A DNA stretch of 46,000 nt from a virus. The notes under the pieces are model-generated. The model worked only from the letters and a program-made list of their open reading frames with translations, did no database searches and had not been told where the DNA came from. Below, piece by piece: positions 15,104-23,952 of this stretch. The position numbers and the translations under genes were made by a program. How positions within the stretch are numbered: the stretch's first letter is position 1; each line of letters begins with the position of its first letter. The stretch is from IMG/VR virus record IMGVR_UViG_3300024348_000081, positions 1 to 46,000 of that record; one strand, written 5' to 3'.

Positions 15104-16455
15104 TGATTAAAGCAGAATTAAAATCAGTATCTCAATTTCTAGATCAAGACTATGCAGCCTATGGTATGTACACTCTTGAAAACAGAGCAATTCCTTCAGT
15201 TATAGATGGATTTAAGCCAACTCAGCGTAAAATTATTTTTATTGCAGATAAAGTTTGGAAAGGTTCTAATGATAAACCCCTAAAGATATTTCAACTCGGC
15301 GGCCGAATTGCAGCAGATGCTCACTATCATCATGGAGATGGATCGCTTAATGGAGCTATTATTGGAATGGCTCAATCATTTAAAAACTCCCTTCCATTAT
15401 TAGATGAGGTTGGTCAATTTGGATCAATGCGATCTCCTGAAGCAGGTGCTGCTCGTTATATTTCAACCAAACTTACTCCAAATTTTAGATTACTCTATAA
15501 AGATTTTGAACTATTAACTTCGCAAATCGAAGAAGGTAATGAAATCGAACCTAAATATTTCTTACCAATTATTCCAACTGTCCTCCTAAATGGAAGTTCA
15601 GGTATTGCAGTAGGTTTTGCTACAAATATTTTAAATAGAAATCCTGCTCAATTAATAGAAGCTTGCACTAAAGTATTAGATGGTAAAAAGATTGGAGAAT
15701 TACTTCCATGGTTTAAGGATTTTAATGGGCCAATCTCTAGAATCGGGGATAACCAATATCAATTTAAAGGAGTTGCTCGAGTAGTTAATACAACAACCGT
15801 TGAAATTACCGAGTTACCTCCATCAATGACATTCCAAAAATACGAGAACCATTTAAATAATTTACAAGAGCGTGGAGTTATTTTCTCATATGAAGATAAC
15901 TGTTCAAACGGAATTTCATATACCCTTAAATTTCAACGAGCTAGCCTTGCTGACTTGATTGCAAAAGATAAATTAGAGACAACTCTTAAATTAGTAGAAA
16001 CTGATAGTGAGAATTTAACATGTCTAGATGAAAGAGGAAAACTTAAAATATTTTCAAGTCTACCGGAATTAGTTGAGTACTTTGTTAAATTTCGTTTAGC
16101 TTATTATGATAAACGCAAGGCCTACTTAATTGATACACTAGAAAAAGATTTAGTGTATCTTTCAAATAGAGCCAGATTTATTAAGATGATTATTGATGGT
16201 AAACTTAAATTAGGTAATCGCCCAAAACAAGAAATCGTTTTAGAATTAGATGAGCTTAAGTTTGACCGTATCAATTCAGGCTTTGACTACTTGCTAAGCA
16301 TGCAAATTCAAACTTTAACTAAAGAGAAATACGAACAGTTAGTAAATGAAGTTAAAGAAAAATCTGCAGAATTGGTAACTGTAAAAAAGACTGCACCAAT
16401 TGATATGTATAGAACCGATCTTGCAGAATTAAAGAAAAATCTTAAGACTAAATAA
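15100..16455 (+). CDS. 52: T4-type DNA topoisomerase II medium (DNA-cleaving) subunit
   Basis: Counterpart of T4 gp52 and GyrA. The active-site Tyr lies in AGAARYISTK (about residue 120; T4 gp52 uses Tyr116). It is preceded by HYHHGDGSLNGAIIGMAQ and QFGSMRSPEAG and followed by LPIIPTVLLNGSSGIAVGFA. The C-terminal half is the coiled-coil/C-gate region. The 451-aa length matches gp52 (about 440), so there is no GyrA-like DNA-wrapping tail. ATGA overlap with the large subunit gene implies coupled synthesis. It ends with a 1-nt overlap to the thioesterase gene. Confidence 0.93.
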   Translation: MMIKAELKSVSQFLDQDYAAYGMYTLENRAIPSVIDGFKPTQRKIIFIADKVWKGSNDKPLKIFQLGGRIAADAHYHHGDGSLNGAIIGMAQSFKNSLPLLDEVGQFGSMRSPEAGAARYISTKLTPNFRLLYKDFELLTSQIEEGNEIEPKYFLPIIPTVLLNGSSGIAVGFATNILNRNPAQLIEACTKVLDGKKIGELLPWFKDFNGPISRIGDNQYQFKGVARVVNTTTVEITELPPSMTFQKYENHLNNLQERGVIFSYEDNCSNGISYTLKFQRASLADLIAKDKLETTLKLVETDSENLTCLDERGKLKIFSSLPELVEYFVKFRLAYYDKRKAYLIDTLEKDLVYLSNRARFIKMIIDGKLKLGNRPKQEIVLELDELKFDRINSGFDYLLSMQIQTLTKEKYEQLVNEVKEKSAELVTVKKTAPIDMYRTDLAELKKNLKTK

Positions 16456-16862
16456 TGAAGTTTTTAAATCAACACCCTATCAAGAAATCTGATCTTGGAT
16501 TTCATGGTAATTTATTTGGAGGTAAACTCCTAGCCTGGATTGATGCAGCTGCAGCCGGTTATGCAATGGAATATGCACATAATCGTAGAATGGTTACAGT
16601 TAAAATTGATGAATGTATCTTTAAAAAGCCAGCCAAAGAGGGCAGTCTACTTAAAATTTATGGTTCTATAACAAAGGTCGGCAATACCAGTATTACTCTA
16701 TACATAGAGGCAAGATCATTTAATGTCTATACCCACGAAGAAGATATTGTCTTGTCTACGCATATTACGTTTGTTAGAATAGATGAAGACGGTAGCCCTA
16801 TTCCAATTTCAGATAAGGTTCGAAACGGCTTTCATTATGAAGTAGCAGCCAAAGATAAATAA
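16455..16862 (+). CDS. Acyl-CoA thioesterase (hotdog fold, YciA/BACH type)
   Basis: Hydrolyses acyl-CoA to free fatty acid and CoA. The hotdog signature is clear: GNLFGGKLLAWIDAAAAGYA (about 19-38), where the Asp of WID is the expected catalytic residue, and VKIDECIFKKPAKEGSLLKI (about 49-68). At 135 aa it is a single hotdog, like YciA, which works as a hexamer. It directly follows the topoisomerase genes in one operon. A phage acyl-CoA thioesterase is unusual; it could alter host membrane lipid supply (inference). Confidence 0.85.
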   Translation: MKFLNQHPIKKSDLGFHGNLFGGKLLAWIDAAAAGYAMEYAHNRRMVTVKIDECIFKKPAKEGSLLKIYGSITKVGNTSITLYIEARSFNVYTHEEDIVLSTHITFVRIDEDGSPIPISDKVRNGFHYEVAAKDK

Positions 16863-16884
16863 TACTGAAAAAAGAACTATTAAT

Positions 16885-17757
16885 ATGTCATTAGTAACTA
16901 GCTTCGATAAATTTAATGTAAACGAAGAAGAAATTGAAACTCCTACTCCAGCCCCGGCTGAAGATCCAATGGCTGAACCTGCTGCTTCTGAAGAAGTTAA
17001 AGTAGAAGAGCCTGCTGCTGAAGAAGCTCCAACCGAAGAAGTTAAAGCGGACGAACCTCAAGCTGAAGAACACGAATACTATTTTACATGGTATGGCTGG
17101 GTTCCTAGTTATGGAGATTTTGACCAAGACTGGATGTCAGTTAAAGCAAAATCAGATAGCGAAGCAATTGAAAAATTATCTGAATACAAACCACTTCAAT
17201 ATTCAAAAGGTGGAGTTGGTCTTGATACACTAGACGGAGAAAAACCTAAAGGCGCATCTGTTGGTGGATGGGACGAACAAGAAGATGGTTCTAAAATTGC
17301 AAAATCTTATGAAGTAGATTTTAAAAACAAGAAATTTGTTCTTAATGTTACTACATATCCAAAGGATCACTTTGCTAATCCTAAAGAAAACCCTAAAAAG
17401 AATGAAAAACAGGACGTTGAACCATTCTTTAGTGGAGAAACTAAAACTAATGAAGGAATGGATTCTATGATGGAAGTTTCTCTTGAAGAGAAGTACGATA
17501 CATTTGTAGAGTCAATTCGCAAAAGTGGTAAAGGTGCAAAGATTACCTTAACGCCAAACGATATTATTGTTGAATTTGGATTTGATTATCCAGATGAATT
17601 AGCTGAACTTGCATTCGATATGGCTGATCAAACAGGTATATCAAGCAGAGAACTTTCAGTTTGCGCAGAATCTAGCGGACACAAATCTATTAAAATCAAT
17701 ACGGTTAATGGAGGTCCTAAAAACTGGAGAATGCTAAATAGATACGGGCGTCGTTAA
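16885..17757 (+). CDS. Acidic candidate internal head protein (290 aa)
   Basis: The N-terminus LVTSFDKFNVNEEE follows the capsid-targeting pattern. Residues about 15-62 are a repetitive acidic linker of Pro, Ala, Glu and Val (EEPAAEEAPTEEV style), likely disordered. The rest contains an EYYFTWYGWVPSYGDFD segment (about 64-80) and a C-terminal small alpha/beta domain (about 200-285). Function unknown. The DNA-mimic-like acidity and tag suggest a protein packaged with or shielding DNA, which is speculation. Confidence 0.6.
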   Translation: MSLVTSFDKFNVNEEEIETPTPAPAEDPMAEPAASEEVKVEEPAAEEAPTEEVKADEPQAEEHEYYFTWYGWVPSYGDFDQDWMSVKAKSDSEAIEKLSEYKPLQYSKGGVGLDTLDGEKPKGASVGGWDEQEDGSKIAKSYEVDFKNKKFVLNVTTYPKDHFANPKENPKKNEKQDVEPFFSGETKTNEGMDSMMEVSLEEKYDTFVESIRKSGKGAKITLTPNDIIVEFGFDYPDELAELAFDMADQTGISSRELSVCAESSGHKSIKINTVNGGPKNWRMLNRYGRR

Positions 17758-17760
17758 TCA

Positions 17761-18018
17761 GTGCCAAAGGTATTATCATATAACGAGTGGGCTGATCTTA
17801 AGCAAGCCAATCATGTAAACCACGATGGCTATTTAGACTCATCTCCCAATAATACAAACCCTTACAATATTATTCCTTCTGCTGACATTACAATGGATGG
17901 CGTTAGCAGAAGGCTTAAACTTACCCCCGAAAAAGGCGATTCTATTATAGCTGAACCAAACTCAGGTTCATATAATTTCGGAGACTCTAGCTGGGTACTA
18001 GAAATTCCTCAAGATTAA
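17761..18018 (+). CDS. Small protein with capsid-targeting-like N-terminus (85 aa)
   Basis: It begins with GTG at 17761, three bases after the previous stop. The N-terminus PKVLSYNEWADLKQ again shows the SY/F-x-x-W/F pattern. The remainder is polar (Asn, Asp, Ser) with no recognised motif. Pairing with the preceding tagged gene supports a shared head-protein role (inference). Confidence 0.55.
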   Translation: MPKVLSYNEWADLKQANHVNHDGYLDSSPNNTNPYNIIPSADITMDGVSRRLKLTPEKGDSIIAEPNSGSYNFGDSSWVLEIPQD

Positions 18019-18041
18019 GTTAATCTAATTCAAGTTTTTTA

Positions 18042-18050
18042 GTATAATAG
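18042..18050 (+). promoter_or_regulatory. Early-type promoter box GTATAATAG
   Basis: TTTTTTAGTATAATAGTTTAG, 22 nt before ATG 18073. Confidence 0.5.
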
Positions 18051-18072
18051 TTTAGATACTAATTATAACTAT

Positions 18073-18795
18073 ATGAAACTTGGACACTGGTTTTGCGAAA
18101 TGGTTGGAATTAAAATTAGATCGTTTTATTTAGGCGACCTATATTTTACCATTACCAAAGATTCCCCTTACTATTCATCTGGCAATGATGTTTTAAACAC
18201 CCTACATTTTAAATTTCTAGGCCTTTATTTTGCCAGTCGGCTAAAGAAGCGAAAAACTAAAGCTGGTTTTAGGAAAAATCAAAAATTAATTAAGATTTTT
18301 GAATCTACATGTGGAGTTATTGTTGGTAATTATCAAGTTAAAGATAACTCTAGCAATACATATGATGATTGGGCTTTACCGGATGCAGTTGTTACCATAC
18401 AGGATAAAAAATTAGTTGGCACACTAAGCGATTGTTACTGGCTTTTAGAGAAATCTGTAGTAGTTTGCGAAGAGTTCCCAAGTGCAGGCTATTCAATGAC
18501 TGATAATATGTGGGTAGGCTGGTCTCATAGAGCAAAGGCCGGCTTTAAAAAGGGTGATCGTCTTTTTGATGAAACCTATAAACCAATCGAATCTGATTAT
18601 ACACAAGCTGAGTGGAAAAACTGGAAAGTTAAATTTCAAAAGGCAATCAATAAAGCTGACGATCTTGAAAAGAAGTGGATTATTGAAGATGGTATGTCTT
18701 ATGTAATACCATTTAAACAAAGAGGGCCAAAGATTATTGAAACAAATCAGGAAGCTAAACAGGCAGCAATTAATTTTTCTAAATACGTATCATAA
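18073..18795 (+). CDS. Unknown protein (240 aa)
   Basis: Soluble protein with an aromatic-rich N-terminus (KLGHWFCEMVGIKIRSFYLGDLYF) and a basic patch SRLKKRKTKAGFRKNQK (about 57-73). The C-terminal third is charged and helical. No domain recognised and no signal peptide. It is followed within 1 nt by the MazG-like gene, so it is probably in the nucleotide-metabolism operon. Confidence 0.6.
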   Translation: MKLGHWFCEMVGIKIRSFYLGDLYFTITKDSPYYSSGNDVLNTLHFKFLGLYFASRLKKRKTKAGFRKNQKLIKIFESTCGVIVGNYQVKDNSSNTYDDWALPDAVVTIQDKKLVGTLSDCYWLLEKSVVVCEEFPSAGYSMTDNMWVGWSHRAKAGFKKGDRLFDETYKPIESDYTQAEWKNWKVKFQKAINKADDLEKKWIIEDGMSYVIPFKQRGPKIIETNQEAKQAAINFSKYVS

Positions 18796-18796
18796 T

Positions 18797-19102
18797 ATGA
18801 AATTAACAACCGAATTCCAATCAATTAGAGATTGGGCAGAAGAAAAAGGAATCTACTCTAAAGGGGATCCTAAAACACAATACATTAAACTATGCGAAGA
18901 GATGGGAGAGCTGGCTCAATCTATCTTAAAGCAGGACGAAGCCGAATTTAAAGACGCAATTGGAGATTGTGTTGTAGTCTTAACAAACTTAGCCAAATTA
19001 AAGGGTTATACAATTGAAGAGTGCATTAACGGATCATATGATGTTATTGCAAAGCGTACAGGCAAAATGGTTAATGGAACATTTGTTAAAGAACAAAACT
19101 AA
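18797..19102 (+). CDS. MazG-like nucleoside triphosphate pyrophosphohydrolase (101 aa)
   Basis: All-alpha NTP pyrophosphatase: KLCEEMGELAQSILK (about 35-49) gives the EExxE metal site, and KDAIGDCVVVLTNLAK (about 55-70) gives the downstream E/D-x-x-D half. Single MazG-like domains of about 100 aa hydrolyse (d)NTPs to monophosphates, for pool control or removal of damaged nucleotides. It starts at ATG 18797; an upstream extension overlaps the previous gene. It lies 2 nt before the PRPP synthetase. Confidence 0.8.
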   Translation: MKLTTEFQSIRDWAEEKGIYSKGDPKTQYIKLCEEMGELAQSILKQDEAEFKDAIGDCVVVLTNLAKLKGYTIEECINGSYDVIAKRTGKMVNGTFVKEQN

Positions 19103-19104
19103 TA

Positions 19105-20073
19105 ATGAAACAATATAAACTTTTCTCAATTGACGGTCGTCCACTTGCAAACGAAATTTGCGAACATCTTTCAACCCTAACTGACTCTGATATTAGAGTC
19201 GGTAAATTTAAAATTGATCAATTCTCAGATGGAGAATTTAGTCCACAGTTTTTAGAATCAATTAGAGACAAGTCTGTATTTTTAACAACTACTTTAACTA
19301 GTTCAGACGCTATTATTAAATTAGTACTTTCAATTGATGCAGCAAAGCGCGCATCTGCATCTGAGATTATTATAGTACTTCCATACCTTGCATATTCGCG
19401 ACAAGATCGAAGAGAAGGCCATCGCGGTTCAATTGGCGGAAAGGCAATTGCTGATCTTATTAAAAACGCAGGCGCCAATAAAGCAATCTTGTTTGATCTA
19501 CACTCAGAACAGATTCAGGGTTTCTTTGATATGCCGGTTGAACATATTCCAGGCTGGGTTGCATTTACTGAGTATGTAAAAGAATTGGATCCAACTTGTG
19601 ATTGGACTGTATGTTCTCCAGATGCAGGCGGTGTTAAACGAGCAATGCGGTTTTATCAACACTTTGTTAAAACACATGAGACTGCAACCTTTTCAATGTT
19701 ATCTAAACTAAGGGACAAGCCAAATTCAATTGAACGAATGGATCTGATTGGAGATGTTAATGGTCGATGTGTAATCTTAATTGATGATATGGTTGATACT
19801 GGCGGAACTCTTCTACTTGCCGCAAAACTGCTAAAAGAAGCAGGAGCCCTAAAGGTTCATGCAATCTGTACGCATGGAGTTTTATCTGGCCCTGCATATG
19901 ACCGACTAAGCGGAGAAAATGGTCAATATCTAGATTCGTTAGTTATTAGTACTTCAATTCCATCTAATTTTCACGATAAAATAAAAACCGTAAGCTGTGC
20001 TCAGCCCATTGCTAAAACTATTTTTGCAATGACTAGATCTGTATCTGTAGCACAAACTCTATTACCACTATGA
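19105..20073 (+). CDS. prs: Ribose-phosphate pyrophosphokinase (PRPP synthetase)
   Basis: Makes PRPP from ribose 5-phosphate and ATP for nucleotide and NAD synthesis. Diagnostic segments: FSDGEFSP (about 40-47), LPYLAYSRQDRR (about 92-103), FDLHSEQIQGFF (about 130-141), SPDAGGVKRA (about 171-180) and the PRPP loop LIDDMVDTGGTLL (about 225-237). Its 322-aa length is normal for the family (about 315). Some large phages carry prs with nampT for NAD salvage, but no nampT is in this window. It overlaps the next gene by 4 nt. Confidence 0.92.
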   Translation: MKQYKLFSIDGRPLANEICEHLSTLTDSDIRVGKFKIDQFSDGEFSPQFLESIRDKSVFLTTTLTSSDAIIKLVLSIDAAKRASASEIIIVLPYLAYSRQDRREGHRGSIGGKAIADLIKNAGANKAILFDLHSEQIQGFFDMPVEHIPGWVAFTEYVKELDPTCDWTVCSPDAGGVKRAMRFYQHFVKTHETATFSMLSKLRDKPNSIERMDLIGDVNGRCVILIDDMVDTGGTLLLAAKLLKEAGALKVHAICTHGVLSGPAYDRLSGENGQYLDSLVISTSIPSNFHDKIKTVSCAQPIAKTIFAMTRSVSVAQTLLPL

Positions 20074-20804
20074 AGAAATTAATTTTTATCCTATGCTTTT
20101 TGCCAAGCTTGGCAGGAGCACAAACCCAAACCTATTCCTTAAATGGAATGTTAAATATCGGTAACCGTGCAGGTTATCTGGTCGGAACAAAGGCAGAATA
20201 CAAATCAAAGGACACTGACCAAATCGGTTTAGTTAGCAATGCATCAGGTCAAATTCAATATGCATCAGTCAATGACGCAATGCTATTACAGAGAAGAGAT
20301 ATTAACCTTTCTGTGTATGGCTGGAAGACTCTGGATAAGGTACAGTCACTTATATTTTTTAGTGAAGGTGAACATTCATATACCAGAAAGGTTGAATTCA
20401 GGGTGACCGGAGGAGCTGGTTATAAAAAGGTTCTAGTTGATGCTCCAGGTAAAAAGATTGAAGTTTCGCAAGCCATTACAACAGAACAACTTCAATTAAT
20501 TGACGGCAATCGTAGCTGGACTATTCGCAGTTCAACTAGAGGTAAACTTGTGTTGGGTACAGACACTAAATTAACAATCATTGCCACCATACAGCCGCCC
20601 CTTGCCTCTAATACTGGAGCAGACGTTAAGAACAATATGGTAGGTCGAGTTATTGCTCAATTGGAGCACCCCTTATCAAAAAGTCTGTCATTTTCAGTTA
20701 GTAGCGATATAAACTATCAAACATATCAGTCTTGGGTTAAACCAGACGTTAAACCTTACGACGGAGTTATTCAGCTTGGCCTAATGTGGAAGCCGAATAA
20801 ATAA
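20070..20804 (+). CDS. Exported beta-strand-rich outer membrane-type protein (244 aa)
   Basis: The signal peptide KKLIFILCFLPSLAGAQ is followed by alternating strands of a likely small barrel (YSLNGMLNIGNRAGYLVG; GRVIAQLEHPLSKSLSFSVSSDINY) ending GVIQLGLMWKPNK. Resembles a transporter-like or DUF481-like barrel rather than an enzyme. It is coupled to prs by ATGA overlap, an odd partner. It could alter the host surface (inference). Confidence 0.6.
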   Translation: MKKLIFILCFLPSLAGAQTQTYSLNGMLNIGNRAGYLVGTKAEYKSKDTDQIGLVSNASGQIQYASVNDAMLLQRRDINLSVYGWKTLDKVQSLIFFSEGEHSYTRKVEFRVTGGAGYKKVLVDAPGKKIEVSQAITTEQLQLIDGNRSWTIRSSTRGKLVLGTDTKLTIIATIQPPLASNTGADVKNNMVGRVIAQLEHPLSKSLSFSVSSDINYQTYQSWVKPDVKPYDGVIQLGLMWKPNK

Positions 20805-20810
20805 TCCTAT

Positions 20811-21425
20811 ATGACAACTGCCAGTCGACTAGAACATCCACGTATTAAAGCATTTATTAATCACGTAAAGTCTGAATGTAAACGTACTGGAATTAGGGTC
20901 GAACTAAGAAACGTAAGATACTTAATGCTGGGTCACGGCATGAAGTGTTCGGGATATTTCGATGAAGCAAACCGCAAGTTAGTAGTTGCAATGCTAAATC
21001 CAGTCGCAGTTGAGGTCTTGGTCCATGAATTTGGTCACTTTACCCAATGGGACGAAAATATTCCAATTTGGAAAGAAGCCGGCTTTGCAATGGGTCATAT
21101 TGAAGAGTGGCTAAACGGAAAAACTAAGCGCAGTATTGAAAAGTGGATGGCTCTATCTAGGGATCTTGAACTTGATAATGAAAAGCGTAGCGTTCAGCTA
21201 ATCAAAGACTTTAACCTTCCGATTAATATAGAAAAATATACTAGATGTGCTAACGCGTATGTTCTTTTCTATAATTGGATGCTTACTTCAAGAAAATGGT
21301 GTAAGCCCGGTAATACCCCATACTCAAATAAAGCTGTAGTCGCAGCATGCTCCCCTAAATTCAATATGAGATACGATCAGCTCTCTGCAAAGATGAGATT
21401 GGCCTTTGAAGAGTCAGGAATTTAA
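20811..21425 (+). CDS. Putative zincin metallopeptidase (204 aa)
   Basis: VEVLVHEFGHFTQW (about 70-83) is a standard HExxH zinc site, with a further Glu likely from the helix after it (HIEEWL or DLELDNE, about 102-128). No signal peptide, so a cytosolic or virion role. Substrate unknown. The N-terminal region binds no recognised ligand. The gene ends before the cspA promoter. Confidence 0.6.
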   Translation: MTTASRLEHPRIKAFINHVKSECKRTGIRVELRNVRYLMLGHGMKCSGYFDEANRKLVVAMLNPVAVEVLVHEFGHFTQWDENIPIWKEAGFAMGHIEEWLNGKTKRSIEKWMALSRDLELDNEKRSVQLIKDFNLPINIEKYTRCANAYVLFYNWMLTSRKWCKPGNTPYSNKAVVAACSPKFNMRYDQLSAKMRLAFEESGI

Positions 21426-21444
21426 AACCAAGTAACATAATTAG

Positions 21445-21453
21445 GTATAATAC
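21445..21453 (+). promoter_or_regulatory. Early-type promoter box GTATAATAC
   Basis: ATTAGGTATAATACC, 30 nt before the cold-shock protein ATG. The A-rich leader CACACACAATACAATACAA follows. Confidence 0.5.
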
Positions 21454-21483
21454 CTTTATAAAAACACACACAATACAATACAA

Positions 21484-21678
21484 ATGAAAAACGGAACAGT
21501 AAAATTCTTCAACGCTGAAAAAGGCTTTGGATTTATTAAAGAAGACAATGGACAAGAAATTTTTGTACATTCAACAGGTTTACAAGAAGACATTCGCGAG
21601 AATGACACAGTAACCTTTGACGTACAAGATGGTAAAAAAGGTTTAAACGCAGTTAACGTTAAACTAGTTCAAAACTAA
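21484..21678 (+). CDS. cspA: Cold-shock (CspA-family) nucleic-acid-binding protein
   Basis: 64-aa single OB-fold cold-shock domain with both RNA-binding motifs, KGFGFI (RNP1, about 14-19) and IFVHST (RNP2-like, about 27-32). Binds single-stranded RNA/DNA and melts RNA structure. Own promoter-like box and a long A-rich leader suggest strong expression. Given the large structured RNAs in this genome it may act as an RNA chaperone (inference). Confidence 0.92.
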   Translation: MKNGTVKFFNAEKGFGFIKEDNGQEIFVHSTGLQEDIRENDTVTFDVQDGKKGLNAVNVKLVQN

Positions 21679-21707
21679 AAACAAAACACAATAAAAAAAC
21701 AACACAT

Positions 21708-21878
21708 ATGAAAAACTACGTAATCGTAATGCTTCTAGTTGCTGCAGTAGGAATTACTGCATGTGGAAATGGTTCAGCTGGTGCTGATGCTACAGCTGTT
21801 GACTCTACTCAAGTAGATTCAGCATGTTGCGCAACAGACTCAACTGCAGCTGTAGACACAGCCACTGCTACCAAGTAA
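21708..21878 (+). CDS. Small lipoprotein (56 aa)
   Basis: ATG 21708 to TAA 21876-21878. Signal peptide MKNYVIVMLLVAAVGITAC with a lipobox (I-T-A-C, Cys about 19) followed by GNGSAG. The mature part is a low-complexity Asp/Ser/Thr/Ala tail with repeated DST and a CC pair. Probable cell-envelope lipoprotein, possibly for superinfection exclusion or lysis timing (inference). Confidence 0.7.
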   Translation: MKNYVIVMLLVAAVGITACGNGSAGADATAVDSTQVDSACCATDSTAAVDTATATK

Positions 21879-21902
21879 TCAAGAGTTAATATACTCGGAG
21901 TT

Positions 21903-21932
21903 AAAAGGGAAACTATTTGTTTCCCTTTTTTT
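21903..21932 (+). terminator. Rho-independent terminator
   Basis: AAAGGGAAAC pairs with GTTTCCCTTT around TATTT, followed by seven T. It closes the cspA-lipoprotein transcript. Confidence 0.9.
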
Positions 21933-21963
21933 GTTTCTGGCGTCAAGTAACACAAATAAACCA

Positions 21964-21973
21964 GATAAATAAT
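21964..21973 (+). promoter_or_regulatory. Late-type promoter box GATAAATAAT
   Basis: CCAGATAAATAATAAGAAAA is nearly identical to the block at 1317 and lies 21 nt before ATG 21995. Confidence 0.55.
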
Positions 21974-21994
21974 AAGAAAAGGTCTAGATTTAAA

Positions 21995-23926
21995 ATGAAA
22001 CAGTGGCTAAAAACCCTCCTATTCGCCGTGCTATGTCTCTCGGCAAGCTCAATTTACGCTCAAACAGGTCCTCCAGCTCCATCTTCGGGTGCTTGGGTCT
22101 TGATTGACACCAACTACACAGTTGGATCATCTCTGCTTGGTCAAACCAAAGCACGAATTACTTACAAAAATAATACCTCAACCCTAGTAACAGGTCTTCA
22201 ATTTAGAGTATTCTATGATAAGACTGCATTTACTGGTGCTACTGTCGCTGCAGTAACTTCAGCGTCAAACGAAGTTCTGTCGTATGTAACTGATTCAGTT
22301 AATGGATTTATTACAATTACGCTTGTTTATACAGGTTCAAGCAGCACATGGACGCTAGCTGAAGGTGAAACTTTTGAAATTACATTTACCCATGCGACAA
22401 ATTCTACATTCCAAGCACTAACTGCAATTTCAAACTTAACTTGGTCTGCAACCAGTGGAAACTCTTTCCCTAAGTTATTGGCAAAGCAAGATGGTACAGA
22501 TGGTACACTAAGCCAACACAACTATGGTGGTATCTTTGTAAGACCATCTCTTAATTACCATGGTACATTTACCAACGTAACTGGTTCAGGTTCAAAGAAT
22601 ATTATTGTTCAACTACAGCAACGTCCAAAGACTGGTGGTACTTGGTCAACTATTAAAATGGATACGACTGCTGTATCTGGAGCATTTGCATTTAATAATG
22701 TAGTTGTCGATACTACTTACTTTAATGCACGATTATATGTTAAAGGTGATACGTTAACCGTAGGTAATACAATCTCTACAGCAGATGCTGCTAAAGTAAA
22801 CCAATATGTATTAGGACAAGCAACTCCAACTGGATTTGATTACTATGCAGCTGACGTAAACTCAGATAATACAATTTCAATTACAGATGCCTATGGTATC
22901 TATGGTAGATTAGCTGGAAGATTTACAGCATGGCCAAACAGTACGCCAGATGTTAAATTCTTTACTGCGGCTCAATACACAACCATCAATGGTTCATCTA
23001 CAAACTATACTTCATCAATTGCAGGTATAACTGATATTACATTTAATATTGTCGCAGGTCAACCTGATTCTGTAACATTCTATGTATTAGGTAAAGGTGA
23101 TGCAAATGGAACAGGATTCCATATGGCACGTGTAACCCCTATTCAAATTATTAATCCTAATAATGCGCCAAACCATATTATCGATGTAACAACTGAATAT
23201 GATAATGCTAATCAATTAGGAACAATTGAAGTAAACATGCCAACACTATCGGTTGAGGCTGGAAATTTAGTTAATGTTCCTGTTAAAATTTTAGCAACCA
23301 ATACTCAAATCAGTGCTCTGCAATTAGCAATGAAATACGATCCACTTCTATTAGAATTTAAATCTCTTTCTGCTGAAGCTGGAGTAGCTCATTGGTTATC
23401 ATTTGTAAATCCATCAGATGGAACAATCGAATGGGGAGCTTCTGACTTTACTACAACTAATCCACTAAGTGACGGGCAAACTGCAATTAATATTCAATTT
23501 AAAGCGTTAGTTCCTCAAAATCAATGGAATAAAAGCCCACTCTATGTAACTCGTAAATTTGCAGGTGTTGCTGGTACTCTTAGAGATTTAAATATTACAC
23601 CAACCGATGGAATTATTCAAGTATTAATTGTTAATCCTGGATTTGGCAATCAATTAATCGAAAACGAATTGATGCAAGTTAGATTAGCGCCAAACCCAAC
23701 TAGAGATCAGGTTGCAGTAACATTTAATATTATAGAAGATGCACTGGTGAATCTTACATTTAGAGATCACCTAGGTCAACCTATTAAAACTTTAGTTAAT
23801 CAGTTTATGCCAGCTGGAACCTATACCTACACTACAAATTTAGGTCATGTTCCCGATGGAATTTACTATGCAATTCTTTGGTCTGGTAAGAAGGTTGCAT
23901 CAGCAAAGGAAATAGTTTTAAAGTAA
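21995..23926 (+). CDS. Secreted cohesin/dockerin-type protein with T9SS sorting domain (643 aa)
   Basis: Signal peptide 1-23 (ending SIYAQ). Then a cohesin-like beta sandwich (about 30-165); a linker; a dockerin-like calcium-binding region (about 255-310) with ISTADAAKVNQYVLG and DVNSDNTISITDAYGIYG; a second cohesin-like domain (about 420-545); and a C-terminal type A T9SS sorting domain (about 562-643) starting LAPNPTRDQ and ending SAKEIVLK. Bacteroidetes export such proteins to the cell surface by the type IX system. The longer frame from 21917 lacks a sensible signal. In a phage this implies use of the host T9SS. Confidence 0.8.
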   Translation: MKQWLKTLLFAVLCLSASSIYAQTGPPAPSSGAWVLIDTNYTVGSSLLGQTKARITYKNNTSTLVTGLQFRVFYDKTAFTGATVAAVTSASNEVLSYVTDSVNGFITITLVYTGSSSTWTLAEGETFEITFTHATNSTFQALTAISNLTWSATSGNSFPKLLAKQDGTDGTLSQHNYGGIFVRPSLNYHGTFTNVTGSGSKNIIVQLQQRPKTGGTWSTIKMDTTAVSGAFAFNNVVVDTTYFNARLYVKGDTLTVGNTISTADAAKVNQYVLGQATPTGFDYYAADVNSDNTISITDAYGIYGRLAGRFTAWPNSTPDVKFFTAAQYTTINGSSTNYTSSIAGITDITFNIVAGQPDSVTFYVLGKGDANGTGFHMARVTPIQIINPNNAPNHIIDVTTEYDNANQLGTIEVNMPTLSVEAGNLVNVPVKILATNTQISALQLAMKYDPLLLEFKSLSAEAGVAHWLSFVNPSDGTIEWGASDFTTTNPLSDGQTAINIQFKALVPQNQWNKSPLYVTRKFAGVAGTLRDLNITPTDGIIQVLIVNPGFGNQLIENELMQVRLAPNPTRDQVAVTFNIIEDALVNLTFRDHLGQPIKTLVNQFMPAGTYTYTTNLGHVPDGIYYAILWSGKKVASAKEIVLK

Positions 23927-23952
23927 TTAAATAATAAAAAAATAATTAAACA

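Noticed and set aside
16885-17127. Minus-strand frame opposite the acidic linker
   Set aside because: A mirror of GAA/GCT-rich codons; Phe/Ser-rich and not protein-like.
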